64,000 bases of DNA, taken from NCBI RefSeq assembly GCF_029318685.1, contig NZ_CP119677.1:3463001-3527000 (forward strand). The letters are read 5' to 3'. Position 1 is the stretch's first letter. Each line of letters opens with the position of its first letter. The stretch is from Ruminiclostridium papyrosolvens DSM 2782 (GTDB lineage: Bacteria; Bacillota; Clostridia; Acetivibrionales; DSM-1351). Shown piece after piece: positions 6,681-14,717 of the stretch. The notes beneath the pieces are model-generated. The model searched no databases and had not been told where the DNA came from. It saw only the letters and a list, made by a program, of their open reading frames with translations. The position numbers and the translations under genes are program-made.

Positions 6681-8552
6681 TTACGCCTCCTTTATTGCTG
6701 CAAATGGACATGCTTCCAGACAGGCACCGCACTTGATACATTTTGACTGATTAATTGTGTACGGCTCCTTAATCTTTCCTTCAATTGCCTGAACTGGACA
6801 TATTCTGGCACATTTGCTGCAGCCCTTGCATTTTTCCTTTTCTATTACTATATAAGCCAGAGCTTTACAGGTATGTGTTTTGCACTTCTTATCTATAACA
6901 TGTTCCAGATATTCATCTCTGAAATATTTCAAAGTACTTACAACAGGGCTTGCAGCTGACTTACCCAGTCCGCATAATGCCGTGCTGCTTATGGTATCTG
7001 CCAACTCCTCAAGTAAATCAAGGTCTTCTTTAGTACCTTTGCCGTTTACTATCTTTTCAAGGATTTCAAGCATTCTCTTGGTTCCTTCACGGCATGGCAC
7101 ACATTTTCCGCAGGATTCGTTCTGTGTAAAGTTCATGAAGAACCTTGCTACTTCAACCATACAGGTGTCTTCATCCATTACAACCAGTCCGCCTGAACCT
7201 ATCATTGCTCCTACTTTTTTAAGTGAATCAAAGTCCAAAGGTAATTCCAGATGTTCCTCTGTGAGACATCCTCCTGAAGGACCTCCTATCTGAACTGCCT
7301 TAAATTTCTTGTTGTCCTTGATACCTCCACCGATATCAAATATTACTTCCCTCAAGGTTGTTCCCATTGGAACTTCTATCAACCCTGTGTTGTTAACGTT
7401 TCCGGTTATGGCAAATGCTTTTGTTCCGGGACTGTTTTCAGGCCCAATACCTTTATACCATTCACTTCCATTTATTATAATTGAAGGAACATTGGCATAT
7501 GTTTCTACATTGTTAAGTACTGTCGGCTTTTCCCAAAGTCCTTTTTCAACCGTTCTTGGAGGTTTTACCCTTGGCATTCCTCTTTCGCCTTCTATTGACG
7601 CGGTTAATGCACTTCCCTCACCACATACAAAAGCTCCTGCACCTTTGTTTATATTTATATCAAATGAAAATCCGGAATTTAGTATGTTCTCACCCAACAT
7701 TCCGTGCTTTCTAGCATCTTCAATAGCTATTCTTAATCTTTCAACTGCCAGAGGATATTCTGCTCTGACATATATATATCCTGAAGTACTTTTGGTTGCA
7801 TACCCGGCTATAGTCATACCTTCGATTACACCGTGAGGATCACCCTCCATAATACTTCTGTCCATGAAAGCTCCGGGGTCGCCTTCGTCTCCATTACAGA
7901 CAACGTATTTAATTTTGCTGTCCTGCTTTAACACTTGCTGCCACTTTCTACCTGCCGGATAACCTCCGCCCCCTCTTCCTCTGAGGTTGGAATCCAGTAT
8001 TGACTGACATACTTCCTGAGGCTCCATATCAAACAGTACTTTGCCAAGAGCCTGATAACCGCCCTTTGCTACATATTCGGCAAAGGATTCTGCATTGATG
8101 CTTCCGCAGTTTTTAAGTACCATTCTTGTCTGCTTTTTATAGAAAGGGATGTCTTCATGTGCCTTATATACCTTATTGTCTGCTGAATACATTAGTCTTT
8201 CAACAGCTTCGTCGTTTATAAGGGTTTTAGCTACTATTTCTTCACAATCTTCTATCTGAACTCTCAAGTACAAGTAATTTTCAGGTTCTATTCTTACCAA
8301 AGGTCCCATTTCACAAAAACCGTGGCAACCGCTCTTTTTAACTCCTATGCCTTCTTTTTCATAATCCAGTTCAAGGTCCACTAAAAGCCCTTTTTCATTT
8401 ATAAGCTCTTTGATTCTGTTGTATATCTCTAAAGCTCCTCCGGCTACACAACCTGTTCCCGCACACACCAGAACCTTCTTTTTTTGCTTTTCCAGTGCTT
8501 GTATTGACCTGTCAGAAAAGGCTTTAAATTCTTGCAAATCATTAATTTTCAT
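6681..8552 (-). CDS. hydB: Hydrogenase NADH-oxidising subunit HydB (NuoF-like)
   Basis: 623 residues, built as HydB of trimeric hydrogenases. An N-terminal thioredoxin-like [2Fe-2S] domain (VCAGTGCVAGG; GCHGFCEMGP) is followed by the NuoF core with the FMN/NADH-binding glycine-rich segments (LRGRGGGGYPAGRKW; GAGAFVCGEGSAL) and the cluster motif ESCGKCVPCREGT. Two C-terminal 4Fe-4S motifs (CKGCSKCARICP; CIKCGACLEACP) finish the chain. It takes electrons from NADH via FMN and passes them to HydA; it is also where bifurcation is thought to occur in this family. Its ATG overlaps the hydC stop by one base (TAATG), indicating coupled translation and fixed subunit ratios. Confidence 0.95.
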   Translation of the reverse strand: MKINDLQEFKAFSDRSIQALEKQKKKVLVCAGTGCVAGGALEIYNRIKELINEKGLLVDLELDYEKEGIGVKKSGCHGFCEMGPLVRIEPENYLYLRVQIEDCEEIVAKTLINDEAVERLMYSADNKVYKAHEDIPFYKKQTRMVLKNCGSINAESFAEYVAKGGYQALGKVLFDMEPQEVCQSILDSNLRGRGGGGYPAGRKWQQVLKQDSKIKYVVCNGDEGDPGAFMDRSIMEGDPHGVIEGMTIAGYATKSTSGYIYVRAEYPLAVERLRIAIEDARKHGMLGENILNSGFSFDININKGAGAFVCGEGSALTASIEGERGMPRVKPPRTVEKGLWEKPTVLNNVETYANVPSIIINGSEWYKGIGPENSPGTKAFAITGNVNNTGLIEVPMGTTLREVIFDIGGGIKDNKKFKAVQIGGPSGGCLTEEHLELPLDFDSLKKVGAMIGSGGLVVMDEDTCMVEVARFFMNFTQNESCGKCVPCREGTKRMLEILEKIVNGKGTKEDLDLLEELADTISSTALCGLGKSAASPVVSTLKYFRDEYLEHVIDKKCKTHTCKALAYIVIEKEKCKGCSKCARICPVQAIEGKIKEPYTINQSKCIKCGACLEACPFAAIKEA

Positions 8553-9025
8553 TATCCTTCACTCCTCAAAGTCTTTATTATTTCAATTGTTGAATCAGGC
8601 GTCATTTTAGCGTATACCTTATCATTTATTGTAATAACCGGTGCAAGTCCGCAGGCTCCCAAACAGGAAACTGTTTCAACTGTAAACAGCTTGTCATCTG
8701 TAGTGTGTTTGCTTTCAGACAGGCCCAGTTCTTTTCTCATTGCATTTAATATAGGAATTGATTTTCTTACGTGACAAGCTGTACCGTCACATACTTTAAT
8801 AATGTATTTTCCCTTAGGCACCAAAGAAAAGTTTTCATAAAACGTAGCTACACTGAATATCTTTGAGAGATTAATCTCCAGCTTTTCAGCTACATAATTC
8901 AAAACATCCTCGGGCAAATATTTGTATTCGTTCTGGATTTCCTGTAAAACTGCTATCAGGTGCGATTTATTGTTGTCGTGCTTATTTAAAATCCCGTTAA
9001 CCAGACTGCATTTGCAATCATCCAT
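8552..9025 (-). CDS. hydC: Hydrogenase subunit HydC (NuoE-like)
   Basis: 157 residues of NuoE/HydC type: a helical N-terminal domain (LIAVLQEIQNEYKYLP, EKLEINLSKIFSVATFY) and a C-terminal thioredoxin-fold [2Fe-2S] domain with CDGTACHVRKS and CLGACGLAP. The ATG at 9025 is chosen over one 39 nt upstream because GAGGAGGG lies 8 nt before it. It is the first gene of hydCBA. Upstream are a good promoter (9100-9128) and a Rex-like palindrome (9078-9095), so expression probably follows the NADH/NAD+ ratio. Confidence 0.93.
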   Translation of the reverse strand: MDDCKCSLVNGILNKHDNNKSHLIAVLQEIQNEYKYLPEDVLNYVAEKLEINLSKIFSVATFYENFSLVPKGKYIIKVCDGTACHVRKSIPILNAMRKELGLSESKHTTDDKLFTVETVSCLGACGLAPVITINDKVYAKMTPDSTIEIIKTLRSEG

Positions 9026-9077
9026 CTTGTTTTCCCTCCTCAAGTACTTATAAAGTGCATTCACTTATCAGATATCT

Positions 9078-9095
9078 TTGTTATTTTTTTGACAA
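9078..9095. promoter_or_regulatory. Candidate Rex operator, hydCBA
   Basis: TTGTTATTTTTTTGACAA matches 12 of the 14 defined positions of the Rex consensus TTGTTAA-N4-TTAACAA. It sits directly after the -10 box, over the predicted start site. It is weaker than the near-perfect site at 4551-4568, but the identical placement in a functionally linked operon supports it. Confidence 0.5.
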
Positions 9096-9099
9096 TATA

Positions 9100-9128
9100 A
9101 TTCTAGCCAGAGGAATACCTTCTGCCAA
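9100..9128 (-). promoter_or_regulatory. Sigma-A promoter of hydCBA
   Basis: Minus-strand -35 TTGGCA (9128-9123), 17-bp spacer, -10 TAGAAT (9105-9100); each box differs from consensus at one base. The leader to the hydC ATG is about 65 nt. Confidence 0.6.
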
Positions 9129-9226
9129 TGTTTATATAGAAATACAATGTCTGAAATTCAGTTATAGATAAGGTTTTTGGAATTTATTTCAAAAAATGAT
9201 AAGGATAATTCGTTAAAAGAATACAA

Positions 9227-9272
9227 AAAATCAGCAAATTGCAATGTTTAATTATTGCAATTTGCTGATTTT
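9227..9272 (-). terminator. Terminator after the aldo-keto reductase gene
   Basis: A perfect 19-bp stem (9227-9245 with 9254-9272) and 8-nt loop. Its outer bases are A/T runs, so it could work in both directions. It separates the aldo-keto reductase gene from the hydC promoter. Confidence 0.75.
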
Positions 9273-9316
9273 ATATGCGTTAATTCAAAAATGCCAAGTT
9301 TAACGGTAATATTAGC

Positions 9317-10414
9317 TTATTTACGGGTGTCCTCAAATGTACTGATTTCTTTCAATCTGCCTATTATCGGCAGGTGCTGTGTACATTTTCTTTCGCACAA
9401 ACCGCATTCTATGCACTCGTTAACATCCTCTTGCTTTATGCCCCAATGCCATTTGATATTGTCTAAAACATCCTGAGTATTGCCAAGAATATGGTTGTTG
9501 TATGACAGCATGTATTTTGACACAGGTATCATCTTTGGGCAGTATTCGCAATAACGACAGCCTGTACAAAGCTTGTCCATGGAATTAAACAGCTTTCCTT
9601 CTATTTCCTTTAACTTTGATTGCTCAAGTTTAACAAGGTTATCACCAACTCTACAGTTTTGAACTACCTCATCAATACTTCCCATTCCGGCTAATACAGT
9701 GGTTATTTCATCATGGGAAGCATTAAATCTCAATGCAGCATCAACTACGTTTTTGTCATCTTCACTTCTGATAAAATCAAAATAATCAGCCTTTTGTGGA
9801 ATCAGACCGCCTCCCAAGGGATTCATGGTAGCAATACCCAGACCCTTTTTATAGGCAGTTTCCAACCCTTTTTGTCTGAAGGGAAAGTTAAGTATATTGT
9901 AACCCACGGTCATTCCCTCAAAGCAGTCTTCATTTACTATTGTTTCAATCTCGTCTCCCGTACAATGGGTTGAAAAGACAATATGCTCTATAAGTCCTTC
10001 TTCTTTTGCCTTTAAAGCAGCTTCATAAGCACCATCTTTTACCATCCTGCTTCTGTAGTCATCCAAACTGAGAATACACCATATGTGGAAAAAATTAACT
10101 TTTTCAAGATTCATTCTCTTTAGAGATGTCTCCAACTGTTCACGTAGTTTTGAGCCATCCTTCTGACTGCTTTTTGTTGAAACATAAAAAGGCTTCTTCA
10201 TATTCTTAAAAGCATGGGACATAATGAATTCGCTATGGTCATCGTTATATCCCGGGGCAGTATCAAAATAATTTACACCAAGTTCATTTGCACGTACTAC
10301 TATTTCTGCACATTCATCATAGTCATAGCTATCTCCGTTTTTTGGAAACCTCATTCCTCCAAATCCAATTGCGGATATATCCTTGCCTGTGTTGCCGTAT
10401 TTTTTGTAAATCAT
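9317..10414 (-). CDS. Aldo-keto reductase with C-terminal 4Fe-4S domain
   Basis: 365 residues. The TIM-barrel aldo-keto reductase part starts YKKYGNTGKDISAIGFGGMRF and contains FDTAPGYN (Asp and Tyr), STKS (Lys) and FHIW (His), the expected catalytic residues. The C-terminal ~90 residues carry ferredoxin-like cysteine motifs (CTGCRYCEYCP and CIECGLCERKC). This fused class is widespread in anaerobes; substrates are mostly unknown, so only a general NAD(P)H/ferredoxin-linked carbonyl reductase role is justified. The ATG has GGAGG 9 nt upstream. The gene stands alone between its terminator and a possible -10 TATAAT box at 10465-10460. Confidence 0.9.
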   Translation of the reverse strand: MIYKKYGNTGKDISAIGFGGMRFPKNGDSYDYDECAEIVVRANELGVNYFDTAPGYNDDHSEFIMSHAFKNMKKPFYVSTKSSQKDGSKLREQLETSLKRMNLEKVNFFHIWCILSLDDYRSRMVKDGAYEAALKAKEEGLIEHIVFSTHCTGDEIETIVNEDCFEGMTVGYNILNFPFRQKGLETAYKKGLGIATMNPLGGGLIPQKADYFDFIRSEDDKNVVDAALRFNASHDEITTVLAGMGSIDEVVQNCRVGDNLVKLEQSKLKEIEGKLFNSMDKLCTGCRYCEYCPKMIPVSKYMLSYNNHILGNTQDVLDNIKWHWGIKQEDVNECIECGLCERKCTQHLPIIGRLKEISTFEDTRK

Positions 10415-10557
10415 TTAAAAATACCTCCGGGTCTCGATTAGTTTATATTATTTTTAGTAATTATATCATAAGTAGTATTACGTTAAAATTATACTTTTAT
10501 AAAACTAAATTTCAATGTATAATCTTATCTTTTTTACATGTAATTTTATAACTATTT

Positions 10558-11304
10558 TTATTCAAAGGATAAAGTACAGCCATTTTCCTTTAGCCATTTT
10601 CTGTAAACTTTATAATCCGGCATAACAGCTTCAACAAGTCCCCAAAATCTCCCTGAATGATTCATTTCTTTCATGTGACACAGTTCATGTATTACTACAT
10701 AATCAACTACCGGCAAAGGTGACATAACAAGTTTCCAATTAAGATTAATGTTACCTTTTGAACTACAGCTTCCCCATCTGGTTTTCTGCTCTTTGACAGT
10801 CACTTTTTTGGGTGATACACCAACCACAGATGAGTATATTCTGATTCTTTCAACAAGAAGTTCTGCTGCCTTTGATAAATACCAGCTTTTTAGTGAAGAT
10901 TTAATTTTTTCCTTATCATCGGCTCTGGATATTTCTAAAACTATTAGTTCATCTTCAAAGTGTAAATCTGCTTTTTTGGTAATACTTTTTTCAACAATTT
11001 TAAGCCTGTATGATTTTCCCAGATAATAAAATAAATCACCGCTCTCAAAGGATTTATCTATAACAGCAGGAGATTTTTCACGGATTTCTTCCAGTTTTTG
11101 TACTATCCACCTCTCTTTTTCAGACAGAAGCTTCTCAATGTATGTAAAAGGAGTTTTTAACGGACATCCTACAATAATCTGTCCGGTATTTTTTATCCTA
11201 ATAGTAATTGTTCTTCTGCTGCTTCTTTTAAGTGTATACTCCAGTTCTTTTCCGTTAAGGTTAATACGAGACAAGGTTTCTACACTTCTTTGAGATTTAT
11301 TCAA
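10558..11304 (-). CDS. YgjP/SprT-like zinc metallopeptidase (DUF45 family)
   Basis: About 248 residues. The C-terminal domain has the zinc site YVVIHELCHMKEMNHSGRFW (HExxH, then a third His), preceded by KTRWGSCSSKGNINLNWKL, the YgjP/DUF45 signature. The N-terminal half contains the family's usual segment VGCPLKTPFTYIEKLLSEKERWI. A TTG start at 11304 is chosen because GGAGG lies about 10 nt before it; an ATG at 11346 without a good ribosome site is the alternative and adds 14 residues. It is divergent from the membrane-protein gene at 11493. The physiological substrate is unknown. Confidence 0.85.
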   Translation of the reverse strand: MNKSQRSVETLSRINLNGKELEYTLKRSSRRTITIRIKNTGQIIVGCPLKTPFTYIEKLLSEKERWIVQKLEEIREKSPAVIDKSFESGDLFYYLGKSYRLKIVEKSITKKADLHFEDELIVLEISRADDKEKIKSSLKSWYLSKAAELLVERIRIYSSVVGVSPKKVTVKEQKTRWGSCSSKGNINLNWKLVMSPLPVVDYVVIHELCHMKEMNHSGRFWGLVEAVMPDYKVYRKWLKENGCTLSFE

Positions 11305-11492
11305 TTTAACAATTCCTCCGCAAGCACTAAATAACTGTATCCCCATATTAGCAAAGCAATTTGTGCAATGTCAATCGGAAAATTTTATATTGAAATATTA
11401 TTTAAAGACTTTGAATACACATATAAAAGTAACGCTATTTGTTTAAATTTCATAGCATGATATTAAACAAAGCCAATAAGAGAGTTGCATTT

Positions 11493-12119
11493 ATGAACTA
11501 TAATGTATCGAAACATTTGGTAAGGGTCTATGATGTTTTTCTGTGCTTTATTATATATTCTTTCTGTGGGTGGTTAATGGAAACAGTTTATATGTCTGTT
11601 TATCACTGGCATTTTATAAAAAGAGGTTTTCTCATAAGCCCTTTATGCGGGATTTATGGCGTAGGTACAATTTTGGTTGTATTTCTTCTGGACAAATTAA
11701 AATCCCGCCCCGTTCTTGTATTTTTGGGTGCAATTGTTATTACTACTGTTCTGGAGCTAATTACAGGACTTCTCTTTCACTATGTACTAAAACATGAACT
11801 ATGGGATTACAGTGGAGATTCTTTAAATTTTCTTGGAATAATATGTTTGAGGAATACCCTTATTTGGGGAATAATGTCCCTTATAGCAGTTTATGGCATC
11901 CATCCCATAGTAATGAAGAAAATAAAAGTGCTTTCACTTCGTAACAAGACTTTAATCAGCAATATATGCTTTGTATGGATTTCGGCAGACTTAAGCATTT
12001 CCGTCTTTACAAGCTTCAACGGCATAAATAATATTACCTGGGTATCCGGCTTGGTGTTGCACAGGCTCAAATACATTGAAAGTATGACTGTTAAGGTAGT
12101 TTATTACATAAGGCATTAA
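11493..12119 (+). CDS. Multi-pass membrane protein, putative ABC-transporter type IV permease family
   Basis: 208 residues with about five or six hydrophobic segments. It opens with the conserved block YSFCGWLMETVYMSV, then RGFLISPLCGIYGVGTI and LELITGLLFHYVL, typical of the CmpB-like (DUF1113) integral membrane family of Firmicutes. No transport function has been firmly shown for the family. It is the only convincing plus-strand gene here. The ATG at 11493 precedes the family block; upstream in-frame starts at 11439 and 11457 are possible but have poor ribosome sites. It ends 4 nt from the convergent ArsC-like gene. Confidence 0.75.
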   Translation: MNYNVSKHLVRVYDVFLCFIIYSFCGWLMETVYMSVYHWHFIKRGFLISPLCGIYGVGTILVVFLLDKLKSRPVLVFLGAIVITTVLELITGLLFHYVLKHELWDYSGDSLNFLGIICLRNTLIWGIMSLIAVYGIHPIVMKKIKVLSLRNKTLISNICFVWISADLSISVFTSFNGINNITWVSGLVLHRLKYIESMTVKVVYYIRH

Positions 12120-12123
12120 TACT

Positions 12124-12459
12124 CTATTCCCATTGATTCCATATATCAGGCTGAAAACCCACTGTTGCCTGTTTTCCATTTCTTACTATGGGACTGTTAA
12201 AGAGCTTGGGATTTTTTAAAAGAACCTCTTGTGCAACTTTCCCCACTCCCAGATTTCTCATATTGAGTTTATCATATTCCTTTGATTGTGTATTTATCAA
12301 ATTACTTATACCAACGGCTCCTTTTACACTTTCGAATTCGCCCTTGCTCATTCCGTATTTAAAGAGGTCTATATACTGATAGCTGATTTTTCGTTCTTTA
12401 AAATATCGCTCTGCTTTTTGTGTATCAAATCCTTTTGCCCCATAAATCTGTATATTCAT
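12124..12459 (-). CDS. ArsC/Spx-fold family protein lacking the catalytic cysteine
   Basis: 111 residues with the ArsC-family thioredoxin fold: IQIYGAKGFDTQKAERYFKERKISYQYIDLFKYGMSKGE at the start and NSPIVRNGKQATVGFQPDIW near the end (the P-I/V-R motif). The position that holds Cys in arsenate reductases and CxxC in Spx reads AKGFDTQK, with no Cys anywhere in the protein. It cannot be a normal thiol arsenate reductase; related cysteine-less members are of unknown role. The second ATG (12459) is the start because AAAGGAG ends 4-5 nt before it. It lies 37 nt after cheB and may be co-transcribed. Confidence 0.75.
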   Translation of the reverse strand: MNIQIYGAKGFDTQKAERYFKERKISYQYIDLFKYGMSKGEFESVKGAVGISNLINTQSKEYDKLNMRNLGVGKVAQEVLLKNPKLFNSPIVRNGKQATVGFQPDIWNQWE

Positions 12460-12495
12460 AAAACTCCTTTGCATCTTATTATTTATAATGATTAT

Positions 12496-13509
12496 TTATT
12501 TTAACATTGAAACCAGTAGCTTGGGAATATTCTCAAGGGAGGTCTGCTTTTCCACTGCTCCGATATCATATGCAACTCTTGGCATACCGTAAACAACACA
12601 GGACTTTTCATCCTGTCCGATGGTCCTGGCGCCTTTTCCTCTCATAGTAAGCAATCCTTTTGCTCCGTCAGAACCCATTCCTGTTAGTATGACCCCAACT
12701 GCCTTGTTTCCGGCTTCCCTTGCCACTGATTCAAATAGAATATCCACAGAAGGACAATGTCCGTTAACCTTTTCGCTCTGAAATACTTCTGCTCTGTAAC
12801 GTTCTCCTGTTTTTTTGATTCTCATATGGTAATCCCCCGGTGCAACAAGTACTTTTCCTTCTTCAATATAGTCACCGTTATTAGCCTCTTTAACTTTTAA
12901 GCCTGTTTGATTATTGAGTCTTTCGGCGAACATACGAGAAAACATTGGAGGTATATGCTGAACTATAACTATACCCGGAATGTTTGGAGGCAACTGTTTA
13001 AGAATGTTGAAAACAGCTTCAGTTCCCCCTGTTGAAGCACCAATTGCTATAATTTTACTGCTGTCAAATTTCATATCAGAGGAAACTGTTTCACCTATAA
13101 TTCTGACTCTCTCCGGCAGTTTGGATTTTTTCGCAACCTTTACTTTAGTTATCAGTTCTTTTATAAATTCTTCTACGTTTTTGGATATTTGCATATCAGG
13201 TTTCAGAATAAAATCCACTGCTCCGGCTTTTATTGCATCGAAAACAGCTTCACTAATAGAGCTTACCACAATAATCGGAATCATGTGCTGAGGCAAAAGC
13301 CTGCTTATAAATTCAATGCCATTCATTTTTGGCATTTCAATGTCGCAAATCATAACATCAGGGTCATATTCTTCTATTTTATCTCTGGCATCAAAGGGAT
13401 CCACCGCCTTAGCAACCACTTCTATTTCCGGGTCCAGAGTTATTCCTCTTGAAATTACTTCACGAAACAGTAAACTGTCGTCAACCACCAGCACTTTGAT
13501 TTTTTTCAT
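12496..13509 (-). CDS. cheB: Chemotaxis protein-glutamate methylesterase CheB
   Basis: 337 residues. An N-terminal receiver domain (VLVVDDS; phosphorylated Asp in MICDIEMPKMNG) precedes the methylesterase domain with GASTGGTEAV (Ser), VQHIPPMFS (His) and GMGSDGAKGL (Asp). It removes methyl groups from receptor glutamates and its activity rises when phosphorylated by CheA. The ATG at 13509 is preferred over one at 13536 because AGGAAGGG lies about 9 nt before it. It is downstream of the DUF1540 gene's terminator (13560-13594), so it may be expressed by read-through or from its own promoter. Confidence 0.93.
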   Translation of the reverse strand: MKKIKVLVVDDSLLFREVISRGITLDPEIEVVAKAVDPFDARDKIEEYDPDVMICDIEMPKMNGIEFISRLLPQHMIPIIVVSSISEAVFDAIKAGAVDFILKPDMQISKNVEEFIKELITKVKVAKKSKLPERVRIIGETVSSDMKFDSSKIIAIGASTGGTEAVFNILKQLPPNIPGIVIVQHIPPMFSRMFAERLNNQTGLKVKEANNGDYIEEGKVLVAPGDYHMRIKKTGERYRAEVFQSEKVNGHCPSVDILFESVAREAGNKAVGVILTGMGSDGAKGLLTMRGKGARTIGQDEKSCVVYGMPRVAYDIGAVEKQTSLENIPKLLVSMLK

Positions 13510-13559
13510 ACCATATAACCCTTCCTGTATATTCATATGTTTAGTATGTTCTACATTAA

Positions 13560-13594
13560 AACGCCATACCCCTTTTTTTTAGAGGTATGGCGTT
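13560..13594 (-). terminator. Terminator after the DUF1540 gene
   Basis: Hairpin with 11-bp arms 13560-13570 and 13584-13594, followed on the minus strand by TTTT. It lies between the DUF1540 gene and cheB. Confidence 0.7.
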
Positions 13595-13610
13595 ATTTAA
13601 AACTATTAGC

Positions 13611-13784
13611 TTACTGGTTTTCAGGTAAAAATGTAGCACAATCTGTTTCCTGGGTATCTCTTGCATTTCTAGGCTGAACTTCTATCTGTTCAGCGGTACA
13701 GTGATCACCATTCATATAATAGTGACATGTATTAACAATGCATTTTATACCAGTATTGGGCTGACTCATTTTTTTAACAGACAT
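13611..13784 (-). CDS. Small DUF1540-type cysteine protein
   Basis: 57 residues. The core GIKCIVNTCHYYMNGDHCTA, then EIEV-like and DCATF segments, gives the DUF1540 pattern C-x4-C-x8-C...C, probably a small metal-binding fold. The family is common in spore-forming clostridia and its role is unknown. AAAGGAGG lies about 7 nt before the ATG. It lies between cheR and cheB on the same strand and ends at a strong terminator. Confidence 0.8.
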   Translation of the reverse strand: MSVKKMSQPNTGIKCIVNTCHYYMNGDHCTAEQIEVQPRNARDTQETDCATFLPENQ

Positions 13785-13877
13785 TGTGTATTCCTCCTTT
13801 GAAATTGACTTTCCTAAAGTATTATTTGCACAAATTTCGTTTTAATTCATTCAAGATTTAAGCAAAATTTGCATCAT

Positions 13878-14690
13878 CTACCCTTTTATATACAAAGAAG
13901 GCATAATGTATCTGAAACCTGTTTTTTCTCGGCTAATTGACTCAGAATGACCTATAAATAAATATCCGCCATACTCCAATATATCATAAAACTTTTTAAT
14001 AAGTGTATTTTTTGTGATATTATCAAAATAAATCATGACATTTCTACAAAAAATCACATGTAACTTTTTTCTAAAAGGAAAATTATCCATCAGATTAAAC
14101 TTTCGAAATATGATATCCTCCTTTATTAAATCTTTTACAATTGAACACCGGCTGTTATACTTTTTCAAATAATTTGTTTTCCAGTACATCGGAAGAGAAA
14201 GAAGTTCCTCATTATTATATATGCCCTTTACTGCAGTTTCCAGTACTTTTTGTGATATATCTGTAGCTAGGATTTGGGTATCCCAATTTACTTTTTCATT
14301 TCCAAAACAGTCACGATTTATCATTGCCAAAGTGTAGGGCTCCTCACCCGTAGAGCATCCTGCACTCCATATTCTTAAATCTCTGCTTTTTACATTCCTC
14401 ACCAAATATGGCAGTATCTTGTTTTTGTAATATTCAAAGTGTTCAGCTTCTCTCATAAAAAATGTATGATTTGTTGTAATCCTGTCAATTAATACTTGTT
14501 CTGAATTCTCTGTTCTGTCACTGATAACATGGGTGAAATAATCAGTGAAGTTGTCAATATCAAGGGAATTTAAGACATTTTGGAGTCTTCCCATTACAAG
14601 AACCTGTTTCTCCGGCCTCAGATTGATGCCATATTTATATTCAATATACTCCGATAACTGTTTAAATTCCTTTTCTGTAATAGAAATCAT
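13878..14690 (-). CDS. cheR: Chemotaxis receptor methyltransferase CheR
   Basis: 270 residues. The N-terminal helical domain (EFKQLSEYIEYKYGINL) precedes the SAM-binding methyltransferase domain with WSAGCSTGEEPYTLAM, DISQKVLETA and VIFCRNVMIYFD, all CheR hallmarks. It methylates receptor glutamates and with CheB gives sensory adaptation. It follows the receptor gene by 27 nt with GGTGGGAAAG before the ATG, so it belongs to the che operon. Confidence 0.93.
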   Translation of the reverse strand: MISITEKEFKQLSEYIEYKYGINLRPEKQVLVMGRLQNVLNSLDIDNFTDYFTHVISDRTENSEQVLIDRITTNHTFFMREAEHFEYYKNKILPYLVRNVKSRDLRIWSAGCSTGEEPYTLAMINRDCFGNEKVNWDTQILATDISQKVLETAVKGIYNNEELLSLPMYWKTNYLKKYNSRCSIVKDLIKEDIIFRKFNLMDNFPFRKKLHVIFCRNVMIYFDNITKNTLIKKFYDILEYGGYLFIGHSESISREKTGFRYIMPSLYIKG

Positions 14691-14717
14691 TAAAACTTTC
14701 CCACCAGACCATAATTT

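Noticed and set aside
9078-9105. Plus-strand TTGACA next to ATATAAT as a promoter
   Set aside because: The two boxes are almost adjacent with no 16-18 bp spacer; the properly spaced promoter is on the minus strand.
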